Shown piece by piece: positions 27,201 to 34,900 of a DNA stretch of 64,000 nt. Both the position numbers and the translations under genes were made by a program. The stretch's first letter is position 1. Each line of letters starts with the position of its first letter. Origin of the DNA: Fidelibacterota bacterium (GTDB lineage: Bacteria; Fidelibacterota; Marinisomatia; SCGC-AAA003-L08; TS1B11); assembly GCA_020354025.1 (NCBI GenBank), contig CP070638.1:2516250-2580249 (forward strand), read 5' to 3'. Under the pieces are notes generated by a model that worked only from the letters and a program-made list of their open reading frames with translations, searched no databases and was not told the DNA's origin.

Positions 27201-27893
27201 GAAGTAGAGGAACATCAGACGGTTAATGAACTGAAGGGCGTAATCATGGGCCCATGCCGGATCACTAGTTTGCTGCTCCAAGTGTATTTGCAGTCTGTAA
27301 AAGACATCTTGGTAATCCCTGAAAAATGCCTTTGTAACTGCTTCAACGTCGAAGGCTTCATCATGAACTTCCTGGATTTTTAAAGGGGATAGTCCGAATA
27401 GGTCGGGACTGATCTGGGACAGGTCTATTCTTGAAATCCGATCTGTGGCTGTACGCAAGCGTTCTTCAGGCCCAATGGTTATGCGTCGCAGAAGACGACG
27501 CTTCTTTAACTCACCCCTCTTATCCAGTTTCTCGCCGTACTTGACATTGACGAAATGCCAGCGATCCTGCTGGCTGTTCGAGAAAACAAAGATAGAATAT
27601 GGATGATTGTTCAGAAGTTTCAATGCGACTTGCCGCTCTTCCGTGAGCAGGAGCCGATCTTCAGCCATTCTGGTGTAGATGACGTGGAAATCATCATCCT
27701 GTCCACCACTGGCTAAGAGAAGAGGATCGTCCGCGGGAATAGCAGCAGTGGTGTCGGACCAACTCCGGCGGGAGAGAGGTTCATTCACCCGGGTGTAGTT
27801 CAGCTTGGACCAGAACAGGTCTTTGATAGGCTCATCACCCTGGAAATTTTTTAGGAGGTCCCAGATGTCTTGGCGGATATCTTCAGCGGGCAT
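24231..27893 (-). CDS. Eco57I-type adenine-specific DNA methyltransferase
   Basis: 1220 aa, with GGGAGA 6 nt before the ATG. Motif I of N6-adenine methylases is CDPACGSGSF (461-470) and motif IV is GNPPYV (715-720), a complete amino-methyltransferase. Residues 350-400 (DPEMIGKVYESLVN, GIFYTPR) match the helical region usual before motif I in Eco57I/PglX-like enzymes. The C-terminal third (about 930-1180) would be the target-recognition part. The first 150 residues contain FVFSNSQQDRWHFVNVKY, which I cannot equate with a working PD-(D/E)xK nuclease. It could be a stand-alone modification subunit or a type IIG-like fusion. DNA here is AT-richer than its surroundings (one line at 24601 counts 40% GC), which suggests acquisition by transfer. 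Confidence 0.88.
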   Translation of the reverse strand: MPAEDIRQDIWDLLKNFQGDEPIKDLFWSKLNYTRVNEPLSRRSWSDTTAAIPADDPLLLASGGQDDDFHVIYTRMAEDRLLLTEERQVALKLLNNHPYSIFVFSNSQQDRWHFVNVKYGEKLDKRGELKKRRLLRRITIGPEERLRTATDRISRIDLSQISPDLFGLSPLKIQEVHDEAFDVEAVTKAFFRDYQDVFYRLQIHLEQQTSDPAWAHDYALQFINRLMFLYFIQRKRWLGDNHDFIYGFWEAYKSNGQPKDTFFDQWLSVLFFEAFNERFQAGRVDRQHFPPEIREAFAKAPFLNGGLFTPNDLDDKQSFRINDTMFKMLFDRFNGQSTGFLEHYNFTITEDTPFDQEVAVDPEMIGKVYESLVNITFEGIEEEDRRGTAGIFYTPRIEIDLMCRLSLVDWLANRLGDKHKSVLYEAVFAYDPDEKETADRSLTKENLWSQLNDLLREATICDPACGSGSFLVGMLTALDDLQARANNQLGIDETAYERRKRIIGQSLYGVDVMPWAVHVAELRLWLQLVVETELKLAELKFRPLLPNLSFKIRQGDSLVQEIGGISFALHKAHLDISPELKGRLTKLKGRKLHFYNAEDRSLSEVILRKEEVQLFRDILSFKIHSLQQDIVRLTKQIETPPEQLALAGMEAGKAEQMDLMIREWERDRERKKNEATKVRQALGALTDDSTPFFVWDVAFVEIFEGEKDGFDIVLGNPPYVRQEKIAPPDEKEEDHSEAAWRQLKKEYKAKLQESVAQIYPRFFKSRKLDGKSDYYVYFYLHGMSLLNRNGSFCFITSNSWLDVGYGKDLQEFLAKHSQIKYIIDNQMKRSFSDAGINTIIVLFSAPDDTKAFAHDHTARFIMFKTSFEEILHPVIFEEIDDAAHRSTKPGYRVLPINQEELFKGGLDVKMSTDKDTLSPDKKSERTASSPLIKVARYIGDKWGGKYLRAPDIYWRIISKKDKLGRLCNVSSVYYGIKTGANDFFYLRGAQIQRWEIEKEFLKPVIKSPTECKQILINPKDLKYKVFWCNKDKKKLKGTAAFEYIRWGEKQGFNDNPSCSGRSLWWVLPRGSGNSIFVKEANDTAAVFYNPDNYLVDCRLYYADLASVQLVYLNSIIAAMMYEIYNRAALGEGARSLMVSDYAQVPIIEPSSDIDNASIESVFRDIHSMPARKVTTIPDECWRNIDQVIFDILQLDQAEREAVYEAALGLVNNRLEKAQSI

Positions 27894-28059
27894 AGTTTCT
27901 CCCGGTCTTCAGGCGTCGGTCATGATATATTACATATGAACCAGACTATTTCATTGCATTATTATGCATTGTAAAACTTGAATAGTCAAGCATTAGATAA
28001 ATAAAATAGGCGCAGGAAAGGCCCGTTGTCCTCTCTTTTCCCTCCGACGCGCATCCCGC

Positions 28060-28188
28060 GCACCACGCGAACAACAAACCGCCCTCAGTGCCTTTTTCTT
28101 CTCTTCCTCTCCTTGGGGAGAGGATCGAGGTGAGGGAGACTTTCGCGCACCAGGCGCACCAGGCGCACCAGGCGAACGACAAACCGCC
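28060..28188. repeat. Short direct repeats, including a triple 9-mer
   Basis: A 24-nt element at 28060-28083 recurs at 28165-28188 with two mismatches (core CGAACAACAAACCGCC and CGAACGACAAACCGCC). Just before the second copy, GCGCACCAG is repeated three times in tandem (28145-28171). The copies flank a hairpin. Spacing and unit size do not fit CRISPR. It may be a dispersed intergenic element of this genome. Confidence 0.7.
28106..28123. other. Palindromic hairpin
   Basis: CCTCTCC-TTGG-GGAGAGG, a perfect 7-bp stem with a 4-nt loop, between the two 24-nt direct repeats. Hairpins of this composition beside CTCACCTCGATCC-like DNA are common in intergenic REP-like repeats. No T tract follows on either strand. 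Confidence 0.5.
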
Positions 28189-28392
28189 GCTGCTTGTGTA
28201 TATTCGGGCGTTATGCTGAAGCTGTCGCCATATCGCCCGGACCTCGCTACTCAGGGTCTTCTCTGCATTTTGCCCTTTGCATCCCGGTCCTCGTCGGGAA
28301 AAAACTTTAAAGTGCAGAATTTTGGTGGGGTTTTGCGGAGTTTTGGGAGACCTGGAACAGGCCCTGGCGCGGCCCGTTTTGTCGCACTTCAC

Positions 28393-28407
28393 GGCCCGGC
28401 CCGGGCC
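28393..28407 (-). terminator. GC-rich palindrome after the HAD gene
   Basis: GGCCCG-GCC-CGGGCC, a 6-bp all-GC stem lying 3 nt past the stop codon of the HAD gene. On the minus strand it is followed by GTGAAGTGCGACAAAAC with no U tract, so it would be an atypical terminator or an RNA-stabilising end. Confidence 0.35.
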
Positions 28408-28410
28408 TTG

Positions 28411-29049
28411 CTAAAGCTCTGCCGGCGGCGGCGCCTCCAGCCCGTGCTCACCCAGGAATCCTACCAGCCCCGGCAGGTCAACGTACTGGTGCGCGGCAAT
28501 GCCCAACTCCCGGGCGGCGGCCACGTTATCCACCTTGTCGTCGACGAACAGGGCCTGCTCGGCCGGTACGTCCGCCCGTCGCAGGGCCAGCCGGAATATC
28601 TCCCTGTCCGGCTTGCGGTGTCCCACCTGGTGGGAGCTGATCACGCCGTCCGCCTGCGCCATGAACCGGTAGTTCTCCTTCAGGTAGTCCATATGCACTT
28701 GGTTTGTGTTCGTCAGGAACCACACCGCGGCCTGCCTTCTCAGGGCTGGCAGGATGTCCGCCACGGACGTTGGCTCCAGCAGCAGCTCGGTCCAGAACTG
28801 CTCGAAGCGGTCGTAGGTAATGGGGGGATTGGCCCCGGCGTCCTTGAAAGCGGCCGCGTGGTAGTCGCGCAGGGTGACTTCCCCCCGCTCCAGGGCATAG
28901 AGGTTCTCGCCTGCCATCCTGCTGCCCAGCCATTCGGGAGCCAGGCCGGTCAGGCGGACGATCTCGTCCATTCCCCCTCGTTCGTTGACTTCCACCAGGA
29001 CACCCCCGATGTCGAAGAAAATAGTGGTGATAGCGGGGTGGTCAGACAA
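28411..29049 (-). CDS. HAD-superfamily hydrolase (YihX-like, subfamily IA)
   Basis: 212 aa, TTG start with GGAGG 10 nt upstream. Motif I is FFDIGGVLVE (nucleophile D13, DxG form as in HAD-IA variant 3), motif II LTNTN, motif III lysine in GHRKPDREIF, and motif IV FVDDKVDNV. Such proteins dephosphorylate small phosphorylated metabolites; the substrate is not apparent. It follows the methyltransferase gene with 6 nt spacing, so the two are co-transcribed. The last 41 coding nucleotides before GLEAP are duplicated at 20454-20494. Confidence 0.88.
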   Translation of the reverse strand: MSDHPAITTIFFDIGGVLVEVNERGGMDEIVRLTGLAPEWLGSRMAGENLYALERGEVTLRDYHAAAFKDAGANPPITYDRFEQFWTELLLEPTSVADILPALRRQAAVWFLTNTNQVHMDYLKENYRFMAQADGVISSHQVGHRKPDREIFRLALRRADVPAEQALFVDDKVDNVAAARELGIAAHQYVDLPGLVGFLGEHGLEAPPPAEL

Positions 29050-29055
29050 TTGGCG

Positions 29056-29829
29056 TCATCCTCCCGCCTGCGCCACGTATATCTGCAGCTCGCTCTCCTC
29101 GCTGAGGGGCGTCTGATCATATTTGCCCCATTTATCCACAACCCGGAACCCGGCGTCGTGCAGCAGGCGGTCCATGGTGTCGGGAAAGTACATTCGCAGG
29201 GTGAAGTCAATCACCAGGAAGTCCTTTTTCTCATCGGTGGAATAGTACCAGCGCAGGTGATTGAGCTCGGTGTCGGGATCGTAGAGGTTGGTTTCCTCTA
29301 CATTGACCATGGAGCCGGTCTGCGGGTCGGTATATACCTTGGCCGGTACCCGCTGGCCCTCCGGCCGGTACAGAAATAGTGGATCGGGAACAAAGATATC
29401 GATGACCAACCTGGTCCCCTCATGGCAGTGTTCCCGTATGCAGGCCAGGGCGGCGAGGGCTTCTTCCTCGGTGAGCAGGTGGAGGAAGGCATTGAAGCCG
29501 ATGAGGATCAGGTCGAAGGTCTCGTCCAGGTGGAAGTCGCGGATGTCGCCCTGTACCAGGCACGCTCGCTGACCGAAAAGAGCCAGTTTCTCGCGGGCAT
29601 GCTTCAAAAAGGCCTGCGAAATCTCCAGCCCGGTATAGGTGGTCCCGCTTTTAAGGATAGGCAGCGCCAGACGGCCGGTACCGGCGGCCAGCTCCAGCAC
29701 CCGGGGACCGTATTCCCCGGCCAGCCCCTCCCAGAAGGTCAGGTCGTCGGTCTTCCACCAGTGTTCGGCGTCATATCGGGCGGCATCCTGGTATATAGGT
29801 AGGCCAGACTCGGTGGAGAGGGTCGACAT
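29056..29829 (-). CDS. Class I SAM-dependent methyltransferase
   Basis: 257 aa from the ATG at 29829 (MSTLSTESGLPIYQ); the frame is open to 29910, but that extension is atypical. Residues of about 39-47 (VLELAAGTGRLALPI) are the SAM-binding motif I, followed by GLEISQAFL (motif II) and DLILIGFNAFLHL (post-II). The C-terminal half, with RWYYSTDEKKDFLVIDFTLR, is like small-molecule methyltransferases of the UbiE/COQ5-like group. The substrate is unknown. It forms a two-gene unit with the HAD gene downstream. Confidence 0.82.
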   Translation of the reverse strand: MSTLSTESGLPIYQDAARYDAEHWWKTDDLTFWEGLAGEYGPRVLELAAGTGRLALPILKSGTTYTGLEISQAFLKHAREKLALFGQRACLVQGDIRDFHLDETFDLILIGFNAFLHLLTEEEALAALACIREHCHEGTRLVIDIFVPDPLFLYRPEGQRVPAKVYTDPQTGSMVNVEETNLYDPDTELNHLRWYYSTDEKKDFLVIDFTLRMYFPDTMDRLLHDAGFRVVDKWGKYDQTPLSEESELQIYVAQAGG

Positions 29830-29977
29830 GATACCCCGAATATAAGCCCCGAGCGGAGGTGATAGGACGGCATTGGAAAAGGTGGCCGGTATTGGACTGT
29901 GCGGGCGCAAATCTCAATTTTTTCAAGACTTAGTATAATAATTTACTGAAAGTGACCGATACCGGTATAAGAGAGAT

Positions 29978-30856
29978 ATGGTTTCAGCCATGATTAGACC
30001 GGTTCATAACAAGCAGTTGGATCCCGTCCTCCAGGGGATGGAGGCATCGCCGCACCTGCTGTCGCCAGGGAAAATACCGGTCCAAACCGCTGATCGGGGA
30101 GATGCTGTGTCCACCGACCTTTCGCCCGGGGCTGTCCTGCTCTCCGAGGAAGGATTGGACTTCGGTGCGTCGTCGGTAGAGACCCTGTCAGGGAACATGG
30201 ACTTCAACCTGGAGTTCACCTCGAGCTCGGTTGAGCGCCTCTCGGTATCGGGTTATTATTCCGAGGAAACCGGGACGTTGAACCTTTCTTGGCATTTCAC
30301 CTTCCAGAAGGAAGTGGTTGTTGAGGGTCGCGCCGAGCTGCGCACCTTTGAAGCCGACCTCCAGGTCAGTGTTTCCCAGGTGAACCATAAGACCGTTACC
30401 CCCTATGTGCGCAAGGAGGACATCATGTCCTTGGTGCGCCGGATACTGAGGGACATAGAAGAAACGGTCGCCGATGATGACAAGGTCCTGGGAGGCGTGG
30501 TTCTCGATTACAAAGACTTTCGTGAGCTTTTTGCCCTCGAGAACGGCAAGCTGATCCATGACCTCATGGCGCTGATCGAGCTGACGGTCATACTTGCGCG
30601 CCTGCGGCAGAAGCTGGAAGGCGATGAGGAGGTAGTGATCCTAGCCCCCGAGCGGGAGGAAACGCGGGGTATTTCCGTGACCGAAACCAGCATGAGAATG
30701 GAAAGTTTTCACCTGGAGGTCAGGGATGTCACCATAGCACCCGCCGCTGAGACCGGTGAGTTGTCTGCCTCCGACGCCCCAGATGATGCGACAGGCTTGA
30801 AACCGGCAGCCCCGTCCAGGGAAGGGGCTGTCCCGGATAGTCCTCCCGCCCGATAG
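29978..30856 (+). CDS. Hypothetical protein, no recognised family
   Basis: 292 aa, no signal peptide or membrane segment. The central part (about 70-230) looks folded: alternating strands (MDFNLEFTSSSVERLSVSGY, TGTLNLSWHFTFQKEVVV) and then helices (DIMSLVRRILRDIEETVADD, LIHDLMALIELTVILARLRQ). The ends are low-complexity, with a Pro/Ala/Glu-rich tail. An alternative ATG is four codons on. It stands divergent from the methyltransferase and convergent with the peptidase operon. Codon choice matches its neighbours. I do not recognise it and assign no function. Confidence 0.6.
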   Translation: MVSAMIRPVHNKQLDPVLQGMEASPHLLSPGKIPVQTADRGDAVSTDLSPGAVLLSEEGLDFGASSVETLSGNMDFNLEFTSSSVERLSVSGYYSEETGTLNLSWHFTFQKEVVVEGRAELRTFEADLQVSVSQVNHKTVTPYVRKEDIMSLVRRILRDIEETVADDDKVLGGVVLDYKDFRELFALENGKLIHDLMALIELTVILARLRQKLEGDEEVVILAPEREETRGISVTETSMRMESFHLEVRDVTIAPAAETGELSASDAPDDATGLKPAAPSREGAVPDSPPAR

Positions 30857-30867
30857 CTCCGCTTAGA

Positions 30868-31983
30868 TCAACCGAGTATCAGTAATTCCCGGGTCGTCCG
30901 GTTCAGGGGAATGCAATCGTCAGCCCTGATCAGGACATCGTCTTCGATCCGCACACCTCCCCAATCCGGGAGATAGATACCCGGCTCAACGGTAACCACC
31001 ATATTTGCTTTGAGGATATCGCTGCTTTCCCTTGACAGACGCGGTTGCGTGTGGATTTCCAATCCGACGCCGTGTCCCGTGGCGTGGAGGAAATATTCAC
31101 CGAAGCCTTTTTCGGTGATATAGTCCCGGCAGGCGGCATCCACCCGCGATGCGGGTATATTGTCTCGGGCTGCGGCGATGCCCCGGCGCTGGGCTTCCAG
31201 GACTATGCTGTAAACCTCGTGATGCCGGTCCGTGGCCTCGGCAATGCAGACTGTGCGGGTCATGTCAGCGTGGTAGCCGCCGTGCCGGGCGCCAAAGTCC
31301 AGCACTACAAAATCCCCGGAGTCGAGTGACTTATCTGATGGGCTGGAGTGAGGAAGAGCGCTGCGCGGTCCGCTGGCGATGACGGGATCAAAGCTGTCGC
31401 CCTCGCTGCCATGGTGCCTGAGGAGATAGGCCAGTCTGGCGGCCACCTCGCGTTCGGTAGTCCCCGGCTTCAGGTCATCCTTGAGATCCTCAAAAACCAG
31501 GTCGGTAATCCGAACAGCCTCCGTCAATGCCACCAGCTCCTCATCATCCTTGATCACTGCCACCTCCGCCACCAACTGGGTGGTCTCTACCCACTCGATA
31601 TTTGGGAACAGTTCACACCAATCGTTGAACCGACTAACGGACACGTGGTCCGCTTCGTACGCTAGACGATATGGCCCATCCAGCAAGCCTTGTTCTTGTA
31701 TGAAACCGAACAGTCCCTGGCCCGCTCTACCGGCGTCGCCGGTATCAATATGGATCTGGAAATCAACTACCTGCTGGTGGGCCTGCTCCTGGTAGCGCCC
31801 ATCGGAAATGAAATGCCGGCTATTGGGAAGGAATAACAGAAGACCCGTCGAGCCGGTGAAGCCGCTCAGGTAGCGCACGCTGGTGAGGTTGGTTACCAGC
31901 ATGCCGTCAGCCTCCAGGTCCTTCAGACGCTGGTGCAGCCGCTTCCATCGCTCCTGGAGAGATTGCTTCGAGAGGAGGGTCAC
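30868..31983 (-). CDS. M24-family metallopeptidase (Xaa-Pro aminopeptidase/dipeptidase)
   Basis: 371 aa, GTG start overlapping the stop of the upstream TPR gene by 4 nt (GTGA). The N-terminal creatinase-like domain (about 1-150) contains SVRYLSGFTGSTG. The C-terminal pita-bread domain has all five metal ligands: D229 (VVLDFGARHGG), D240 (ADMTRTV), H304 (GHGVGLEIH), E333 (VEPGIYLPDWGG) and E347 (RIEDDV). It cleaves peptides with proline at the second position in the cytoplasm. It is the last gene of the dnaE operon. Confidence 0.93.
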   Translation of the reverse strand: MTLLSKQSLQERWKRLHQRLKDLEADGMLVTNLTSVRYLSGFTGSTGLLLFLPNSRHFISDGRYQEQAHQQVVDFQIHIDTGDAGRAGQGLFGFIQEQGLLDGPYRLAYEADHVSVSRFNDWCELFPNIEWVETTQLVAEVAVIKDDEELVALTEAVRITDLVFEDLKDDLKPGTTEREVAARLAYLLRHHGSEGDSFDPVIASGPRSALPHSSPSDKSLDSGDFVVLDFGARHGGYHADMTRTVCIAEATDRHHEVYSIVLEAQRRGIAAARDNIPASRVDAACRDYITEKGFGEYFLHATGHGVGLEIHTQPRLSRESSDILKANMVVTVEPGIYLPDWGGVRIEDDVLIRADDCIPLNRTTRELLILG

Positions 31984-34900
31984 TCCGGTTCGAGATTGGT
32001 GTCGGTAGTCATCAGTTGGAGGATAGATTCACGCTCGGCCTGGATGCGATCAGTATCACCGCCCTTGGTCTCCAGCAGGTCCAGTACCTGCAAGGCCTGA
32101 TGATACAAGCCCTGAACCTTGTATATGGTTGCCAGGGTGAAGGTGGCCAGCTTGGGATCGATCCCAAGTGTGTCCCTGCTCCCGGCTTCTTCGGCGGCCT
32201 GAAACTCGGACTCAAACTCGTATTCCTCCTCATCAAGATCTTCGATGTCCGACTCAATCTCTTCAACTGCCTTTTGGTCCCGCTCAGCTGATAACGCAGG
32301 GGGAGCTTCCTCCTTAGGTGGCGCACTGCTGGGCTCAAATATATCTCCAGCCATCTCCCTGTCATCATGGACCGCCTTGTCAATAATCTCCGACTCCTGT
32401 TCAGCCTCTTTCTGGAGGGAATCCACATCGGGTCGATAGGGCTCTTCTTCCCTCTCCTCGCCTTCGACCGCTTGCCGCTCCAAGGCCGCCTCCCCCAGTT
32501 TGGCCTCGTATCCTTTATCCAGCGGTTGATCACCGGGCTCAAAGGATTCTTGCTCCAGGTCCCTGTCTTCAAGCGTGACCTTGCCAGTGGCTTCATCCCC
32601 CAGGGCAGTTTGCTTCTCGTCGGTCAACTCATCTGGCAGCACTTGTTCTTCCGTGTGGTCTTTTTCCTCCATAGCAGCTTCTTCGAAGGGCGTGCTCTCC
32701 GACGCGACCTGTTCCTGGAGCTGTGGGACCTCAGGCCAGGCCGGTCCCTCCCTAATGTCTTTACTCTCGTCAGCTGTCGTATCAAGGTCTTTCTCCCCTG
32801 GTACGACCTCCTCCTCCCTGGACGGTTCACCCCCAGGCTCGAAAGGCTCCTCTTCAGGCCGTTCCCTTTCCACAGCTTCCTCACCTAACCCGGCCTCCAG
32901 CCCGGTAATTCCCTCGCCGATGGAGTCAGCTCCCGACCAAACCTGCTCTTCGGCTGTCTGCTGAACTTCAGGCAAACCTGTACCTAGGTCTTCCTCAACC
33001 GGCGGGACTTCTTCGGAAGCGGTCTTTTCTCCAGGCTCGAAAAATTCTTCTTCCTCTGTGGAATCCTCTGGCGATACGACTTCAATGTCCTCTTCCAGAA
33101 CCGCGCGTTCCTCAGGATGCCCTACGCCAGGCTCGAACACTTCCTTCTCTTCCGCCTTGATTTCCATTGGTACGGCTTCAACTTCCCCGCCCACGGCTTC
33201 CGACGCACCTTCAGGAGGGGATTCATCCTTGGGCATCTCGCTAAAAGCTGCGTCACCTACGTCCTCTAGGTCTTGATCCTCAAGAATCCCAGCCTGGGCC
33301 AACTCGTCCTCTCGCTTGGTCTCTCTATGAAGGGGTGCCCTGTCAGGCCGAGAGGGTTCCTCTCTCTTTTGTTCGTCAAAAACTCTAGCATCAAGTCCCT
33401 CATCTCCCGGCTTGACTTCCTCCTCCCGGTCTGGCTTGGTCCCAGGTTCGAATGGTTCCTGTCCAGTGTCCTTATCCGCTTCCTCTATTTTATAAAAGTC
33501 TTCTTCGTCTCCTCCCTTATGAATGAAAGCAGCTACCGGTTGATCCTCCACAGTATCTTCACCTGCCAGGATTGCATCTTTTATCATCTCATTTTCGCGC
33601 TGGGTTGCCCTCTGGAGGAACTCCGCATCGGGCTGGTGGGGTTCCTCCTGCTCCCGGCTTTCAAGGGATTCCGTATCATTGCCCTCATCCCCCGTCATTA
33701 CCTGCTCCAGGTCGGATTCCAAACCGGGCTCGAAGGGCTCCTCTTCAGGCCGTTCCCTTTCCTCAGTTTCCTCGCCCAGGCCAGCCTCAAGCCCGGTTCT
33801 TCCATAGTCAGTGGATGCAGCTCCCCGCCAAACCTGCTCATCGGTTACTTCCCGTCCTTCGGAGAGGTCCCTACCCAGGTCGTCCTCAACCGACAGGGCA
33901 TCTTCGGAGGCGATTGCTTCGCTTGGCTCGAATAATTCTTCTTCCTCCGCTGAACGGTCCAGCGGTGCTGTGTCAATCTCCTCAGTGGGGGGTACGCCTT
34001 CTTTTAAATGCCTTGCACTAGGCTCGAATTCCTCCGGTTCTTCCATTCGGCTTTCCGCTAACGGGATTTCAACCTCCCCACCCACGGCCTCCTGCTCGCC
34101 TTCAGGGGTAGACTTTTGGTCGCGCATTTCGTCAAAAGGTACAGCACCTTCGTGGTCAAGGTCCTGGTCCTTGAGGATTGCAGACCGAGTCAACTCATCC
34201 TCCCGGTCGGTCTCTCTTTGAAGGGATGCTACGTCGGGCCGGTGAGGCTCCTCCTGCCGCTTTCTTCCCTTAGATGCCACCAGGTCTGTACCTTCGCCCT
34301 CGGGCTTGACTTCCTCCTCCCGGTCTGGTTCGATACCAGGCTCGAAAGATTCCTTCCCGGTATCCTTATCCTCTTCCTTTGTTTTATAAAGGTCTTCTTC
34401 GTTCCCTTCCTTTTGAAGGGTAGGAGCTCCTGGTCGATGCTCAACGGTATCTTCCTCTGATAGAGCTACTGCTTCAACCATCTCGTTTTCGTGCTTGGTC
34501 GCCCTCTGAAGGGACTCTACGTCAGGCCGGTAGGGTTCCTCCTGCTGCTCACGACTCTCCAACGCTGGCGTATCAGTTGCATCAGATTCCGGTTTGACCT
34601 GCTCGCGGTCAGATATCAAGCCGGGCTCGAAAAGCTCCTCTGCAGACCGCTCTTCTTCCGCTGCTCCCTCATACAGCCTGGTCTCTTGCTTGGTTATTCC
34701 CTCGTCAGCAGGTGTGGCTCCCGGCCAAACCTGCTCTTCGGCCACTTCCTGTCCTTCGGGCAAGCCCGTACTTAGGTCGTCATCATCCGACAGGGCTTCT
34801 TCGGAGGCAATTGCAATTCCTGGTTCGAATGATTCTTTTTCCCCAGCAGGATCTTTTTTGGTTACCGCCTCAAGGTCCTCTTCCAGAGCAGTGCTTTCCT

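Larger units (their letters stand above)
27894..28410. other. Intergenic region upstream of the methylase module
   Basis: 517 nt without a credible gene. It holds the module's upstream region, short direct repeats (28060-28188), a hairpin (28106-28123), and a GC-rich palindrome after the HAD gene. A 148-codon minus-strand frame (27946-28392) exists, but its translation is low-complexity over the repeats (FAWCAWCAWCA) and has no ribosome binding site, so I do not annotate it. Confidence 0.6.

Noticed and set aside
27400-27893. N-terminal PD-(D/E)xK nuclease in the methylase
   Set aside because: The block FVFSNSQQDRWHFVNVKY has no clear D...(D/E)xK arrangement; a restriction function in this protein cannot be claimed.
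28060-28188. Possible CRISPR array to go with the Cas6-like gene
   Set aside because: Only two 24-nt copies plus a 9-nt tandem triplet, no regular spacers; not a CRISPR array.
27946-28392. 148-codon minus-strand frame with the repeat FAWCAWCAWCA
   Set aside because: Its translation mirrors the intergenic direct repeats, there is no ribosome binding site, and the composition is unlike the neighbours; treated as chance.
19331-28410. Mobile element (transposase, integrase, att sites) explaining the accessory region
   Set aside because: No transposase or integrase gene and no terminal inverted repeats were found; duplication by recombination explains the repeats better.
28213-29379. 388-codon plus-strand frame
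   Set aside because: Antisense of the HAD and methyltransferase genes, whose motifs are clear on the minus strand.
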